From the NCBI RefSeq assembly GCF_024713945.1, contig NC_134678.1, positions 310,001 through 374,000 of the forward strand: 64,000 bases of DNA. Reading direction: 5' to 3'. Below the pieces are notes generated by a model, which searched no databases, was not told where the DNA came from, and saw only the letters and a program-made list of their open reading frames with translations. Source of the stretch: Dermatophagoides farinae (Eukaryota > Arthropoda > Arachnida > Sarcoptiformes > Pyroglyphidae). The translations under genes were made by a program, and so were the position numbers. Positions 54,027 to 64,000 of the stretch are shown in pieces. Numbering within the stretch: position 1 is the first letter of the stretch; every line of letters begins with the position of its first letter.

Positions 54027-56221
54027 TATTATGTTGGTGATTTGTTGACGTTGAATAATGATGTGGATAATATACGAATCCAGAAATAAAAATGATAAAC
54101 ATGTTTAATGACATTTTGATTAAATCGTTCCATACACAAATGGGTCATTAAGATAAGTGGATTAAGTACAGCTGAGATTATCATTATCATCATCATCATT
54201 ATAAACGTGACGTAAATATAATCAACAACAATAAATGAAATTTTCCACAAGATCAATGTGCCACTAAATTGATTGATAATAATAGAAAAAATTAGCTAAT
54301 TAGTTATAAGATTTATTTATATTGAACAATAATTAATTGAATTTATTTATCTCTTTTTTTTTGTTCTTTTTGTGCCTAGATTGAGCGATTGAAATTAATA
54401 ATAAAAACACATTGAATGGTTGTGTAGGTAACCATCATTATTATCATAAGTGACAAATGGTCATGAAATCATTAAATCATTTTTATGATGGAGATTATTT
54501 TTTTTTCTTTTGGATCAACAAAATTTTCTTTTGAATTCTATCATATGTACGGGAAGAAATGTTTAAAATCAGAAAAAAAAACATTTAAAATATCGATACT
54601 ATCGATAGGTTTTAATTGACCAATTTTTTTTTTTTTTTTTTTGAATAATTCGAATCGAAATATTTTGGCCCAGTGTTTATATAATAAAATTCTAAACTGT
54701 TTTGTTTGTATTTATTGTCACTACGATTCATCATCAATTTCGGGACCCGAGAACTCAATATGAATTACTTGGAATTGTTATTGTTATGAAGAACAAAACA
54801 AAAAAAAAAAATTATAAACAAAATTGCTTCTCTCTCGCCGTCATCATCTTTAACACTAACAATCCCGATTTATCTTTTACAAAAGACATGAATTTTTTTT
54901 TAGAATCAAGAAAAAAAACGACTATATTTTTGTTCAAATCCAAGTTAATAGCATTTAAAAATTGATTGATTGATCGATTGATTTTTAACTAACTATAAAA
55001 ATTGCCAAAAACAATGGATTATAAAATCAACAACAACAACAACAACAACAAGAACATATGGTAATAATCATTGACATTTGGTGTGTTGTTGGTTGCACTG
55101 CCAAGTTACTCGGCATTTACACACTTGTTTGCTATTGAGAAAAAAAAACGATTCGATTCAATTTTGAATGAAGCTCATTTGGATTTAGAGAAAGAGAGAG
55201 AGAAACAAAAACAAAATGAAAAAAAATCAAACGAATGATGAGTATTTTGTTTTTTTTTTTTTTTGAAATTGAAAATTGTTTAAACGATTATAATGTGATT
55301 GTGTGCTGGATGGAATGTGTGTGTGTGTGATTTGTTCTAAACAAATCACCATCTCGTATAGTCGAAGTCGTCGTCGTTTTTTAGTTTTTGTAATAATATT
55401 TATTGACTTGTTGTTGTTGTTGTTGTTTGGTTTTATTTATACAAATGAAAAAAAAATCATGAATATGACAACCAATTCTTCAGCATTATTATGAACTTTC
55501 TTGATATGAGTCTTTTTTTTGCTAAATCACGATTTTTCATTGAAATTGAAAAATCGATTTTTTTCAATGTTGATGACATTTATACATTCTTTTATTGTCA
55601 TCATGAATCGGATATTTCAACTTTTGGCAATGGTAGGGTGTTAATGGTCCAACATCATTCCAGATGTTTTGGAATGTTGAAATTTCTCGAATTTTTTTTT
55701 CTGGGGCAATTAATTAATTTGCTCTGGTGATGATAATAATGACGATGATGATGACTAATTCAAGGATCTATTGTGTGGCAACATGCAACAAAAAAAAGAA
55801 ATTCTTTTTTGATTAAAGACACACAAAAATTGATTGCAATTTCCTTTTTCCGGTTGTTTGAGTTTTTTTTTTTTTTTTTGATTACGCAAAATGGTCATAC
55901 AAACTCAAACACACCTTTAATTCAAGGTAAATTTTTTCATCTCTTTTTCTCACCATTTGAAAATTCATTCATCCATGCACCAGGTACCACCAACAACAGA
56001 TTGCAGTATGCGCGTTTTCCTGTTGAGAAAATATTTTTTTTGTCCTTTAAAAAGTTTTATTATGATTTTCGATCGTGTTCCATTTTCATTCATTCATTCA
56101 ATCATTGACCATTAACGACCACGACAGACTAGCGATAAAAAAATATGAATTTTATTCGGGTTTGTTTGTTTGTTCATTAATTTTTGTTGTTTTGTTTTAA
56201 TGTTTTGATCATCTGAATTTT
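54027..56221. other. Divergent spacer, ABCC1-like gene and secreted peptide gene
   Basis: About 2.2 kb. Directly before the transporter start a hydrophobic frame (from the ATG run near 54198 to a stop at 54029-54031) ends two bases before the start codon; it is probably leader sequence. The rest is AT-rich with CAA, GA and GT runs. No gene is recognised; a short frame at 55491-55730 has mixed composition but no motif. Confidence 0.5.
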
Positions 56222-56455
56222 ATGCAGATTGTGACAAGTTTTTTGGCTGGATTATTGCTGCTACTTCTGATGATGACAATGATGACAGCCAATGCTAATC
56301 CAGTTGCCGTTGGCGGTAAAGTTGGACCACATGGTGGTGGATTTACCAGCGGATTTGCTGTTGGTCGTTCAATAGCGCTTGGACCAGGAGGAAAAGTATC
56401 GACCGGTGGTTTTGGACCATTTTTTGGTGGTATACCATTTTTCTTTCGAAAATAA
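56222..56455 (+). CDS. Small secreted glycine-rich peptide
   Basis: A single exon of 77 residues. The start MQIVTSFLAGLLLLLLMMT followed by MMTANA is a strong signal peptide with a likely cut after ANA. The mature part, about 52 residues, has many Gly, Phe, Pro and Val residues, begins NPVAVGGKVGPHGGGFTSGF, has the near-repeat GPGGKVSTGGFGPFFGG and ends IPFFFRK. There are no cysteines. Such compositions occur in glycine-rich antimicrobial peptides and cuticle or silk-gland products of arthropods; the role is inferred only in that loose sense. An unseen 5' non-coding exon is possible. It is flanked by gene-poor DNA on both sides. Confidence 0.7.
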   Translation: MQIVTSFLAGLLLLLLMMTMMTANANPVAVGGKVGPHGGGFTSGFAVGRSIALGPGGKVSTGGFGPFFGGIPFFFRK

Positions 56456-58382
56456 ATCGAAGATACCAAAGAAAAATTTTTTTTTTTTTTTTTTGTTATT
56501 GTTGTTGTTGAAATAAGATACACTTTTCTTCTTTGTAAATGAAGCGAAAATGATGATGATTTTTTTTCTCGATATCTCTTTCTCGTTGAACCAAATCATG
56601 ATAAAAAGTTACCGCGCTCATCCGTTGTTTATGAATGAATAAAAATTCGAATATTTTTTTTTTTTTTTTTTTTTTTGCTATTGAAATATAATCAACACAT
56701 TCAGATACAGATCGGTCGATTAGTGTGTTTTTTCTTTGATCAATTTGAACCACAAAAAACGAAATTTCCAAGGGTAATTTTCATGGAACCTTGACAATTT
56801 TTTTTTTGTTTTTGACTTTTTGAACTTTTCAATTGAAAAAATGTGTTTGTTTTTTATTATTATCGTCATCATCATCAACAAAAGCTTAACGAATTTTGTC
56901 TAATTAAACACAGAGAATGTTGAAGCGAGTGACATACACAGTTCACTACTTTTTTGGGGGTAAGAAGAAAAAAAAACTAAATTGAATTTTTCTAAATTTC
57001 TCTTGAATTTTCAGTATACTGAAAACCATTGAAAGACAATTTCAAGATGACAAAAACGACTATTGACGTTTTTTTTATCGTCCATTTTGTTGTGTTTGCC
57101 ATAACGATTTTTTTTTCTTATGTTGAGCAGATGAGCACAATGGATCCACACATATGGATATCGAATTACATGAACGAACGAACGAACGACCAACAAAAAT
57201 TGTCCAAGGTCTAATTTTGAATAAAGTAAGTCAAAAATTTTGCAGAAACAAAAAATCTCAGTTTCTTTCTCTTTCTCCAGAGGGAAAAAACCATTTCGAT
57301 TCGAATTCAAAAAACTGGATTGAATTGGTCAATGTTGGAAAAAAAATCAAAAGTTTTTTTTTGAAATTCAATCGTTCAATTGATCAAAATGACAAGATTT
57401 TTATATCAAGATGAAGATCATCATCACCTTTCTTTGATGGAAATAAACAAAATAAAAACATAAAACATAAAAACATGGTTAATAAAGACAGATTTCCGGA
57501 ACGATTACCACAATACCAGACTAGATCGCAGACATTTTTGCTGCTGTTGCTGATTCACTTTTTTCATCATCATCTAAAACGGGGCAAGATTACAAACTCG
57601 ACACACACAGCACCAACAACAGCAGCACAGTAGCCTAATGTTTTTTTTTCTCCTTCGATTTTTTTTTTAGATTCTTAGTTTCGGTTCACGGTTCTTCTGT
57701 TCTATGATTCGACCTTGAAGTCCACCCACACACACATAAACCAGATCAAAAAGCAAAAAAAAAAATCTTGAAGATTCAGATTATGTTCATCATCATGTTT
57801 GTGTTGCAACAAGAGTCTTTTTTTTCATTCATTTCAAATAATGTGCAGCTGTGTTCGCAATGGTGGTGTTGGTAGTGGTTGTTGGTCATAATCATCACCA
57901 TCATCATCAACAACAAATAGTAATGAAATCTTTATTTTATTGGCAAAGAAAAAAAAACGGAACTGAAAAAAAAGTTGGTAAAATCTTCTTAGTTTTACTC
58001 ATTCATTCATTCATTGATTTTCTTTTTACTAGATAGTCAGTTTTTTTTGGAAAATCATCTTCATGAAATTATAAGTTGTTCAACACTACTATGGAAAGAT
58101 AATAACGCTACGACAACGACGAGAACAACAGAAAAAAAGGTCAAAATGTCATGTACGAAAAAAAAATGGTTATGACATTTGAAAATTGAACTTGTGAAAG
58201 ATGGAAAATTCATTTTTTATTTCAAATCTCTCTTTTCCCAAATGTCATACAGAAGCAGTAATTCATTAATTTAATTAAAATGAATACAATATATAAATGA
58301 AATCTGATCACTGAATCTTTAAATAGATTTTGAAAATTTTTTAAAAATACAAATTAATACATATGTTATTACGTAATTATTA
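56456..58382. other. Spacer between secreted peptide gene and twist
   Basis: About 1.9 kb, mostly poly-A/T and simple repeats. It includes a doubtful small frame at 57047-57214 (listed separately) preceded by an acceptor-like TTTTCAG at 57008-57014. Its right end is the twist 3' UTR. Confidence 0.5.
57047..57214 (+). CDS. Doubtful short frame with hydrophobic N-terminus
   Basis: A 55-codon frame starting MTKTTIDVFFIVHFVVFAI with a hydrophobic stretch to about residue 24, then the polar segment EQMSTMDPHIWISNYMNERT. It looks like a short signal-anchored or secreted peptide and lies about 600 bp behind the glycine-rich peptide gene. An acceptor-like TTTTCAG precedes it, so it could be a second exon. 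No family is recognised, and the composition alone does not exclude chance. Confidence 0.25.
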   Translation: MTKTTIDVFFIVHFVVFAITIFFSYVEQMSTMDPHIWISNYMNERTNDQQKLSKV

Positions 58383-59689
58383 TTATATTCCAATCAATGA
58401 TGTATGATCAATTGATTGATTATGACCATTCATATGATGATGATGATGATAATTGATTAATATTGGATCAGCCGATGTTGTTATCGGTGCTGGTGGTAGT
58501 GGTGGTGTTTGTAATGACGATGTTGTCGCTGTGATTGATGAATCTGATGCTTGCATACGCCACATTGAAAATGCATATGATATAAATGTATCAATCGATG
58601 TTGATGATTCCAATGATTTTGATTGATTCATTTGATAATTAGGCAATCGATTCATATAGAATGGTGTTGATTGTGATGAATGTGGCGATGATGATGATGC
58701 TGTCGATGATAATGATGTTGGTGAATGTTGATGATGGTGATTTTGTAATGGATAATCATCATATCTATCTTCATCGTTATGTATGATCATTGTTTTCGTT
58801 GCTGCTGTTGGTGGTAATGAATTTAATTCATAAAAACTTGGTAAACGATCTTGATTATTATTATAACCTAACGATTGATGATGATTCTGTTGTTGATGAT
58901 CAAAACAAATGTTTGTTGCCGATTCTTGTTTTTGTTGTTGTGGTGCTGGTGGTTGTGGTGGTGGTGTTTGGCCATAATTTTCCGATGAAAGCATCTATTT
59001 TTATTGATTGAAATTTAAAAAATTTGAAATTTTTTTCATTTTTTTTTTAAACTTACCCAATCTAGAAATTGTATATAACGTGATGCTAGTTTCAATGTTT
59101 GAAATTTGCTCAATTTATCCGATGGTAATGTTGGTATCATTTGTCTGAGCAAACCGAATGCTTCATTCAATGATTTTGTACGTAATCTTTCACGTACATT
59201 GGCATTAACACGTTGTTCTTTCATTGATTTTTCTGATGTTTGATCGCTAGTAGATAGTTGTCGTTGTTGTTGTACATTATCATTGATCATCATCATTGAA
59301 TAATAATCAATTTCTTCTACACCCGATCTTATTGTATCATTTGAATTGATATTCATTTCAATTTCAGATTTAATCATCGATGGTTCTTGTTGCTGATAAA
59401 GAAATTGATGATGACGATGATGATTATCATATGAATCTTCTTGTTTAATCGTTGACGATGATTTTATTTTTTTAGAATTTTGTGTTTGGCGGCCACTTTT
59501 TCCATCATCATGATTCTTGCGTTTTGTTGATTTTTTCAATGTTCTTGAACAAGATTTTCGTTGCATTTTTTGTTTCATTTTTTTCACTTTATGATCATTG
59601 ATGAATTCTTCTTCTGTTTTTGTCGTATGTTCACCATCATGAACATCTTTATCATCAATATTGACTATTTCATTGTTTTCAGTTTCCAT
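58383..59689 (-). CDS. twi: Twist, bHLH transcription factor with WR motif
   Basis: Two exons on the minus strand, 59689-59057 and 58994-58383; 414 residues. Twist directs mesoderm formation in arthropods by binding E-boxes as a bHLH dimer. The bHLH (about residues 160-211) reads [20 protein letters not shown] then [20 protein letters not shown] and [13 protein letters not shown], diagnostic of Twist. Compared with the usual [20 protein letters not shown], the basic region carries Asn for Met and Leu for Gln. Exon 2 is Gln/His/Ser/Pro-rich and contains the C-terminal WR motif as [14 protein letters not shown] (about residues 343-356), also Twist-specific. A phase-0 intron of 62 bp falls right after the bHLH. 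The N-terminal half is Lys-rich with a likely nuclear signal. It is divergent from KRTCAP2. Confidence 0.93.
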
Positions 59690-60740
59690 TTCATCGATGA
59701 AAATTCACTGTCTTGTCTTGTCATCGGTGTTTAGATTATCCAGATGATGGCACGAAAAAAGACATAGCTGAATGGCAGAATCTTAAATACCAAATCTTTG
59801 AACCAATCATCGAAGTACCGCCCAAGAAACATTGAAAACGAAAAAAGCCGCCCATCTTTTTCTTGCTTATAAAGCAATGCATACACACACACAAACCAAA
59901 AAGACGATCATCCACATACCATTCAACGAGACAGAACGGCAGTTTATACACACACAAACACACGAGACCTTGTGGAAAGAAAAAAAAATTCGTGAGAAAA
60001 TGTACAGTTATGACAAAAAAAAAAACAAAAAACAAAACAGAATTTTTAATTCTGTTTGGCGACATTTTTTTTCATTTATCACCTATATTTTACCAATTAT
60101 CATTGATTTATCAGGATTGATTAAGTGGCCACTTTTTGATGTTTGCCGCATGTATACCCTCTTTTGTTGTCATCAAAACACAATAATAACTCTTTAGCCA
60201 CACGCAGCGGTGGTGTTGGTCGACTTGTTGACGGCGGCAACTTGTTGTTGTTTTTGTATAACTGTCTCTCATAGTCTAGAGTCTAGACGACAGGTCTCTA
60301 TTCTCGTGACCATAATAATGGACCCGAATTGATGATGATGATGATAATTATTATTGCCACCTGTGTCAATAATTTTTTTTACGATAAAAAAAAGAGCTAA
60401 TAATTGTCCAAATGATATGAACACACACACACCTTGATGACCAAGCTTATCAAGATTTGTTGTTTTATCAGATTCGCAAAAACTTTTGATGTTTGAACAA
60501 TTGAATTGAATTTATTTATTCCTGATCAGGAATTGTTTGGCAAATATTCATCTCTTTATTGTAATGAAATTTAAAAATAAAAAAAAACTTTCCAAAAAAA
60601 GTAACAAATTCAAAAAAAAAGTTTCCGAAAAACAATCCTTGATGATCATTTATTTTTTTCGAGAGGTGACTTGATATTGACAACAACAACAACAAAAAAA
60701 ATCGTTTGAATCTTTGAAAATCAGATTCGTTTCCAAAAAA
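59690..60740. promoter_or_regulatory. Divergent intergenic region, twist and KRTCAP2
   Basis: About 1.05 kb between divergent starts. It contains the GC-richer stretch 60200-60240 and a tight group of GTCT/AGAC boxes at 60264-60297 (listed separately). An E-box CACCTG lies near 60359. The left half is CA runs and A-tracts. Regulatory use is inferred from position and motif density. Confidence 0.4.
60230..60297. promoter_or_regulatory. SMAD-type binding site cluster
   Basis: GTCTAGAGTCTAGAC at 60274-60288 is an inverted repeat with a one-base centre and contains the palindromic SMAD element GTCTAGAC. Further GTCT boxes are at 60264-60267 and 60294-60297. GACGGC at 60230-60235 fits the GRCGNC Mad site. 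Binding is inferred from the known SMAD box. Confidence 0.4.
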
Positions 60741-61335
60741 ATGCGTAAGATAATCATAATTATTACCTGACTTATTTATAACACATTTTTTATAGCTGTT
60801 TCAGTGGGATTATCATGTATAATATCGTCATCATTATCATTGATCGTAATGGCTGGCATGCAAATATTTCGTTCATATCTAATCGCAACTAAATTGACCA
60901 CATTACTGGCCGGTTATTTGGGCTCATTAATCTTTATATTCATTTTGACTTCAATTAATAATTTGGAAATGTCATTATTTGGTGCAAATTTTCAATCCAA
61001 ATATATGGAAGGTATTTGTGTGTGTGTGTGCTTGCTGATTTTTTGCAATTTGACAATTTTTATTTCAGTCATATTTAGTCTCATTGTGGCCCTGTTCACA
61101 TCCGGTCTTGTTCATCAGGTCGCTGTCACTAGTTGGTGAGTATTGAATGATTCGATATGATTTTTTTTGCCAAACTTAAAAAAAATTTCTTTTGTCACCT
61201 TGTTATATCAGTTTGTTATTCTCTCTTGCGTCATTATATTTTCTGAATATTATCAGCGCCAAAACATATCAAACAAACATTCCGATGGAAACAAAAACTT
61301 CAATGAAAAATACCAATGTAAGGAAAAAGAAATGA
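60741..61335 (+). CDS. KRTCAP2: KRTCAP2, oligosaccharyltransferase subunit
   Basis: Four exons: 60741-60744 (4 nt), 60796-61011, 61069-61135, 61212-61335; 136 residues, the same as the core human protein. KRTCAP2 is a small membrane subunit of the STT3A-type oligosaccharyltransferase in the ER, aiding co-translational N-glycosylation. After splicing the start reads MPVSVGLSCIISSSLSLIVM, then AGMQIFRSYLIATKLTTLLA with the GGLLGSGLF-like turn, TSINNLEMSLFGANFQSKYM, SLIVALFTSGLVHQVAVTSC and LLFSLASLYFLNIISAKTYQ, each matching human KRTCAP2. The tail ends NVRKKK, a KKxx-like basic end typical of ER membrane proteins. The first coding exon supplies only ATG plus one base of codon 2. That assignment rests on phase and on the family start; no other in-frame ATG fits before the conserved block. 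Confidence 0.9.
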
Positions 61336-61665
61336 AACATTTGATTGCTCGTTTGGCCTGATTGAATTTCCAATTCCCTCTCACCACAAGTCTAAACTTT
61401 TGTATTTGATACTACGAACAAAACATTGTTTTTTTTCACTTTTCATTGACTTGAAAATTGATTTTTTATTTATTAAAATAAAAAAAAGTGAAATTTTTGA
61501 AAAAAAACAATTTTTTAAAAAATTGCAAACCCTGTTTGGGTAGTACAAACAAGGTGAAAATAGTTTGGCTGGGTTGTGTTCGCCGACTCGATGCAGATGA
61601 TTTTGAATGTGTGTGTGTGTCTGTGTGTTTGGTGTATAATTAAATGCCAACGTGTTTCGGTGGTA
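61336..61665. other. Spacer between KRTCAP2 and HARS
   Basis: About 330 bp on the path of two same-strand genes: KRTCAP2 3' UTR on the left, HARS promoter and leader on the right. A GT run lies at 61609-61626. In-frame ATGs at 61591 and 61597 would extend the HARS frame if transcription starts that early. A short out-of-frame upstream ORF occupies 61644-61676. Confidence 0.5.
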
Positions 61666-63509
61666 ATGTTTCATAAATTATTACGAAATTATCATCGATT
61701 AATATTAGTCAATCATCAATTTGTTAGTTTCAAAATCTATTCACAACAACAGTCATTGTTCATTAGTCGAAATTCATCTAATTTTTCATCAATCATCAAT
61801 ATGGCTGATAATTCAACATCATTGGAAGAACAAATTAAACAACAGGGTGATATAGTTCGTTCATTAAAAAGTCAAAAGGCTGATAAAGAAAAGGTAAATT
61901 TGTGAATATTTGGCTTTCCTGTTTTTAAAATATATTTTTTCTTCAGATTGATATTGAAGTTTCGAAACTTTTGGCATTGAAAGCCCGGCTAAGTCCATCA
62001 TCAGATGATAATAAATGCAATAGCCCAACGAAAAAGGATGGCAAAAAAGACAACAAGAAATTCACGCTGAAAACGCCAAAAGGAATGCGTGATTTTGAAA
62101 CGAAACCAATGTTGGTTCGTGAAAAAGTTTTCAAAACAATAACCGATATATTTAAAAGACACGGTGGATTAGCAATCGATACGCCTGTATGTGAACGTAA
62201 AGATGTATTAACCGGTAAATATGGCGAAGATTCGAAATTAATCTATGATCTTGAAGATCAAGGTGGTGAATTGCTTTCATTACGTTATGATTTAACCGTT
62301 CCGTTTGCAAGATATTTAGCACAAAACAAAATCAACACAATGAAACGATATCATATTGCTAAAGTTTATCGTCGTGATAATCCATCAGTAACGAAAGGCC
62401 GGTTTCGTGAATTTTATCAATGTGATTTTGATATTGCTGGTAAATATGATCCAATGATTCCAGATGTTGAGTGCCTGCGTATTATTTATGAAATTCTCAA
62501 TGAATTGGATCTAAAGTCGTTTTTGATAAAAGTAAGTTTGTTTTTCTTCAACCAGTCATCATCCAATTTTTTTCGTTTTTTTTTAATTCAGATCAATCAT
62601 CGGTGTATTTTAGATGGTTTATTCGAGATATGTGGTGTACCTGAAGATAAATTTCGCACAATTTGTTCGTCAGTAGATAAATTGGACAAAAATACCTGGG
62701 AAGAAGTGAAACAAGAAATGATCAATGAAAAAGGATTGCCAGAAGATGTGGCCGATCGTATTGGTGAATTGGTTAAAATGAATGGCACAATTGAATTAGT
62801 CGATCAATTGCTTTCGCAAGAATTGGGTCAAAATAAACGTGCCGCAAAAGGATTGAATGAAATCCGTTCATTATTCCATTATTGTAAACTATTCCAAATT
62901 GAATCTTCGGTTTCGTTTGATCTAAGTTTAGCACGCGGATTGGATTATTATACTGGATTAATCTATGAAGTAATTATAACGGATGAAAATGTTGAATGTG
63001 GTAGTATTGCTGCCGGCGGACGTTATGATTATCTGGTTGGTATGTTGGCTGAAGCCAACAATTGGGAAGTGCCTTGTGTTGGCCTAAGTATCGGTATCGA
63101 ACGAATATTGACAATAATTGAAGAACGTATGTCTAATGAAATGGGTGTTGGATCACCAACCCAAGTATTGGTAGCATCAATTGGTAACGAATTACTTGAT
63201 GAACGTATGAAATTATTGTTGGAACTCTGGAATGCCAGATTCAATGCTGAACATATTTATAAGAAATCGATAAAAATTCTAAATAATTATCAATACTGTG
63301 AAACTAATCGTATACCATATGCTGTAATACTGGCCGAAGATGAATTGAAACGTGGAATGGTTAAAATTCGTGATATTCAAACACGTAAAGAGGTGTGTCA
63401 TTTGTGAGTTTATGAATTTTCGATTAATTTTTTCTTTCTTTCTCTTTAGATCGAAGTTGCCAGAGCTGATATTGTCGTCGAATTGAAAAAATTGCTCAAT
63501 ATTTCCTAG
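61666..63509 (+). CDS. HARS1: Histidyl-tRNA synthetase, probable mitochondrial and cytosolic forms
   Basis: Exons: 61666-61893, 61947-62531, 62592-63392, 63450-63509. From the ATG at 61801 the product is 512 residues (human HARS1 509); from 61666 it is 557. It is a class II synthetase charging tRNA-His. A WHEP domain ([32 protein letters not shown]) precedes motif 1. Motif 2 lies around [13 protein letters not shown] and [13 protein letters not shown]. The HisA block is [26 protein letters not shown] follows, and motif 3 is [10 protein letters not shown]. The 45-residue extension ([19 protein letters not shown]...) has several Arg/Lys/His and no acidic residue, like a mitochondrial targeting peptide. 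The 61801 ATG has A at -3 and G at +4; the 61666 ATG is in weaker context. Intron 62532-62591 is 60 bp and stop-free. AATAAA is at 63592-63597. Confidence 0.93.
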
Positions 63510-63591
63510 TTTTTTTTTTGGCTGGGGGGTATTGTATTTCTATCTAAATGGATTCTGTATGGGGAAAAAACATTTTTTCATAAATTGATTG

Positions 63592-63597
63592 AATAAA
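63592..63597 (+). terminator. Poly(A) signal of HARS
   Basis: AATAAA about 80 bp after the HARS stop and just before the stop codon of the convergent ML-domain gene. Confidence 0.6.
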
Positions 63598-63640
63598 AAG
63601 AAAAAAAATTATTGATACAAACGATTGTTATTTGATTCAT

Positions 63641-64000
63641 TCAATATCGTGGTGGCTGTATCCATAATGGCATATTTGTGCAGAATAATTTCTGTTTATT
63701 CTCATTCACCATAAGCAGTTTTAATTGACCACGAAAATTGGGTGCTGATTCTGGTACACAAAGTGGTATTACAAATCGATATATATCATATGCTACTAAT
63801 GGACAATTTTTTGGTTTTTCTCCACTAATAATTGATGTCATTTTAGAACAAAAATTTTTTTCTTGAAATAATGGTAACCGATAACGTTTTCGATTAATCA
63901 ATGCATACAATCGTATGAATAATTTTATTGCCGGAATTTGATTCTGAAATTGTATGGTGAATGTATAATTATTACCAGGTTCCAATATATGACATCTTTG
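63641..64000 (-). CDS. ML-domain lipid-binding protein (NPC2 / mite group 2 allergen type), partial
   Basis: Open to the window end; the N-terminal exon with the signal peptide is missing. The visible 119 residues run from RCHILEPGNNYTFTIQFQNQ to a natural stop after LFCTNMPLWIQPPRY. The pattern fits the MD-2-related lipid-recognition fold. A Cys near the start is followed by an FTIQFQ strand, then a CPLV motif (NCPLVAYDIYRFVIPLCVPE, compare CPLVKGQQYDIKY..VP of group 2 allergens) and a late Cys in KQKLFCTNMPLWI. These proteins are secreted and bind sterols or other lipids in a beta-sandwich. The loop between Cys pairs (NRKRYRLPLFQEKNFCSKM) differs from the classic allergens, so it is a paralogue and not the group 2 allergen itself (inference). 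It is convergent with HARS, with 131 bp between stops. Confidence 0.78.
   Translation of the reverse strand, partial: QRCHILEPGNNYTFTIQFQNQIPAIKLFIRLYALINRKRYRLPLFQEKNFCSKMTSIISGEKPKNCPLVAYDIYRFVIPLCVPESAPNFRGQLKLLMVNENKQKLFCTNMPLWIQPPRY

Noticed and set aside
57154-57414. An 86-codon plus-strand frame with mixed composition
   Set aside because: It overlaps another small frame, has no signal peptide or motif, and no splice arrangement joins the two in frame.
59832-60197. A 121-codon plus-strand frame upstream of KRTCAP2
   Set aside because: Built from CA repeats and Lys runs; no conserved motif, and it lies in the twist promoter region.

Overview
The window is nuclear DNA of a small, AT-rich animal genome, most likely an astigmatid (dust or scab type) mite. 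Coding exons are separated by very short introns (about 50-100 bp, GT-AG). ATC/CAT triplet runs fill both spacers and proteins, where they become His, Ser, Asp and Asn runs. The conserved genes look arthropod, and the right edge carries a lipid-binding protein of the NPC2 / mite group 2 allergen type. The species call is an inference from style; no database search was possible.

Layout. 1-5.2 kb: no supported gene, but a cluster of nuclear-receptor-like sites. 5.2-8.6 kb (+): WDR20 (USP12/46 cofactor) and FMC1 (ATP synthase assembly). 10.6-15.0 kb (+): an FBXO25/FBXO32 (atrogin) homologue. 15.5-18.4 kb (-): two tandem, lineage-specific secreted glycine-zipper/repeat proteins. 19.1-19.8 kb (+): Mediator subunit MED8. 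20.0-21.6 kb (-): a secreted protein resembling a TGF-beta propeptide but with no ligand domain. 22.3-27 kb: gene-poor. 27.0-28.1 kb (-): an unrecognised Asn/Ser/His-rich protein. 29.2-31.3 kb (-): RACGAP1 with an apparently dead GAP site. 31.5-33.6 kb (-): LCMT2/TYW4. 33.9-35.1 kb (-): a secreted pancreatic-lipase-type lipase. 36.1-38.8 kb (+): an MBD5/6 (six-banded) homologue with MBD and PWWP domains. 39.0-42.8 kb (-): an SLC4 sodium/bicarbonate transporter in ten coding exons. 42.8-49 kb: gene-poor. 49.0-54.0 kb (-): a full-length ABCC1-type MRP transporter. 56.2 kb (+): a 77-residue secreted glycine-rich peptide. 58.4-59.7 kb (-): twist. 60.7-61.3 kb (+): KRTCAP2 (oligosaccharyltransferase subunit). 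61.7-63.5 kb (+): histidyl-tRNA synthetase with a probable mitochondrial extension. 63.6-64.0 kb (-): ML-domain protein, cut by the window end.

Most genes are unrelated housekeeping or developmental genes packed side by side, with several tail-to-tail pairs about 130-220 bp apart. The main unusual points are the tandem secreted repeat proteins, which differ by one 30-nt microexon; the propeptide-only TGF-beta-like gene; the pseudo-GAP RACGAP1; a SMAD-type site cluster between twist and KRTCAP2; the dual-start HARS; and stop-free introns of length divisible by three in three genes. I saw no transposon, retroviral element, rRNA, tRNA or CRISPR array. Exon edges were placed by hand from splice signals, frame continuity and remembered family sequences.
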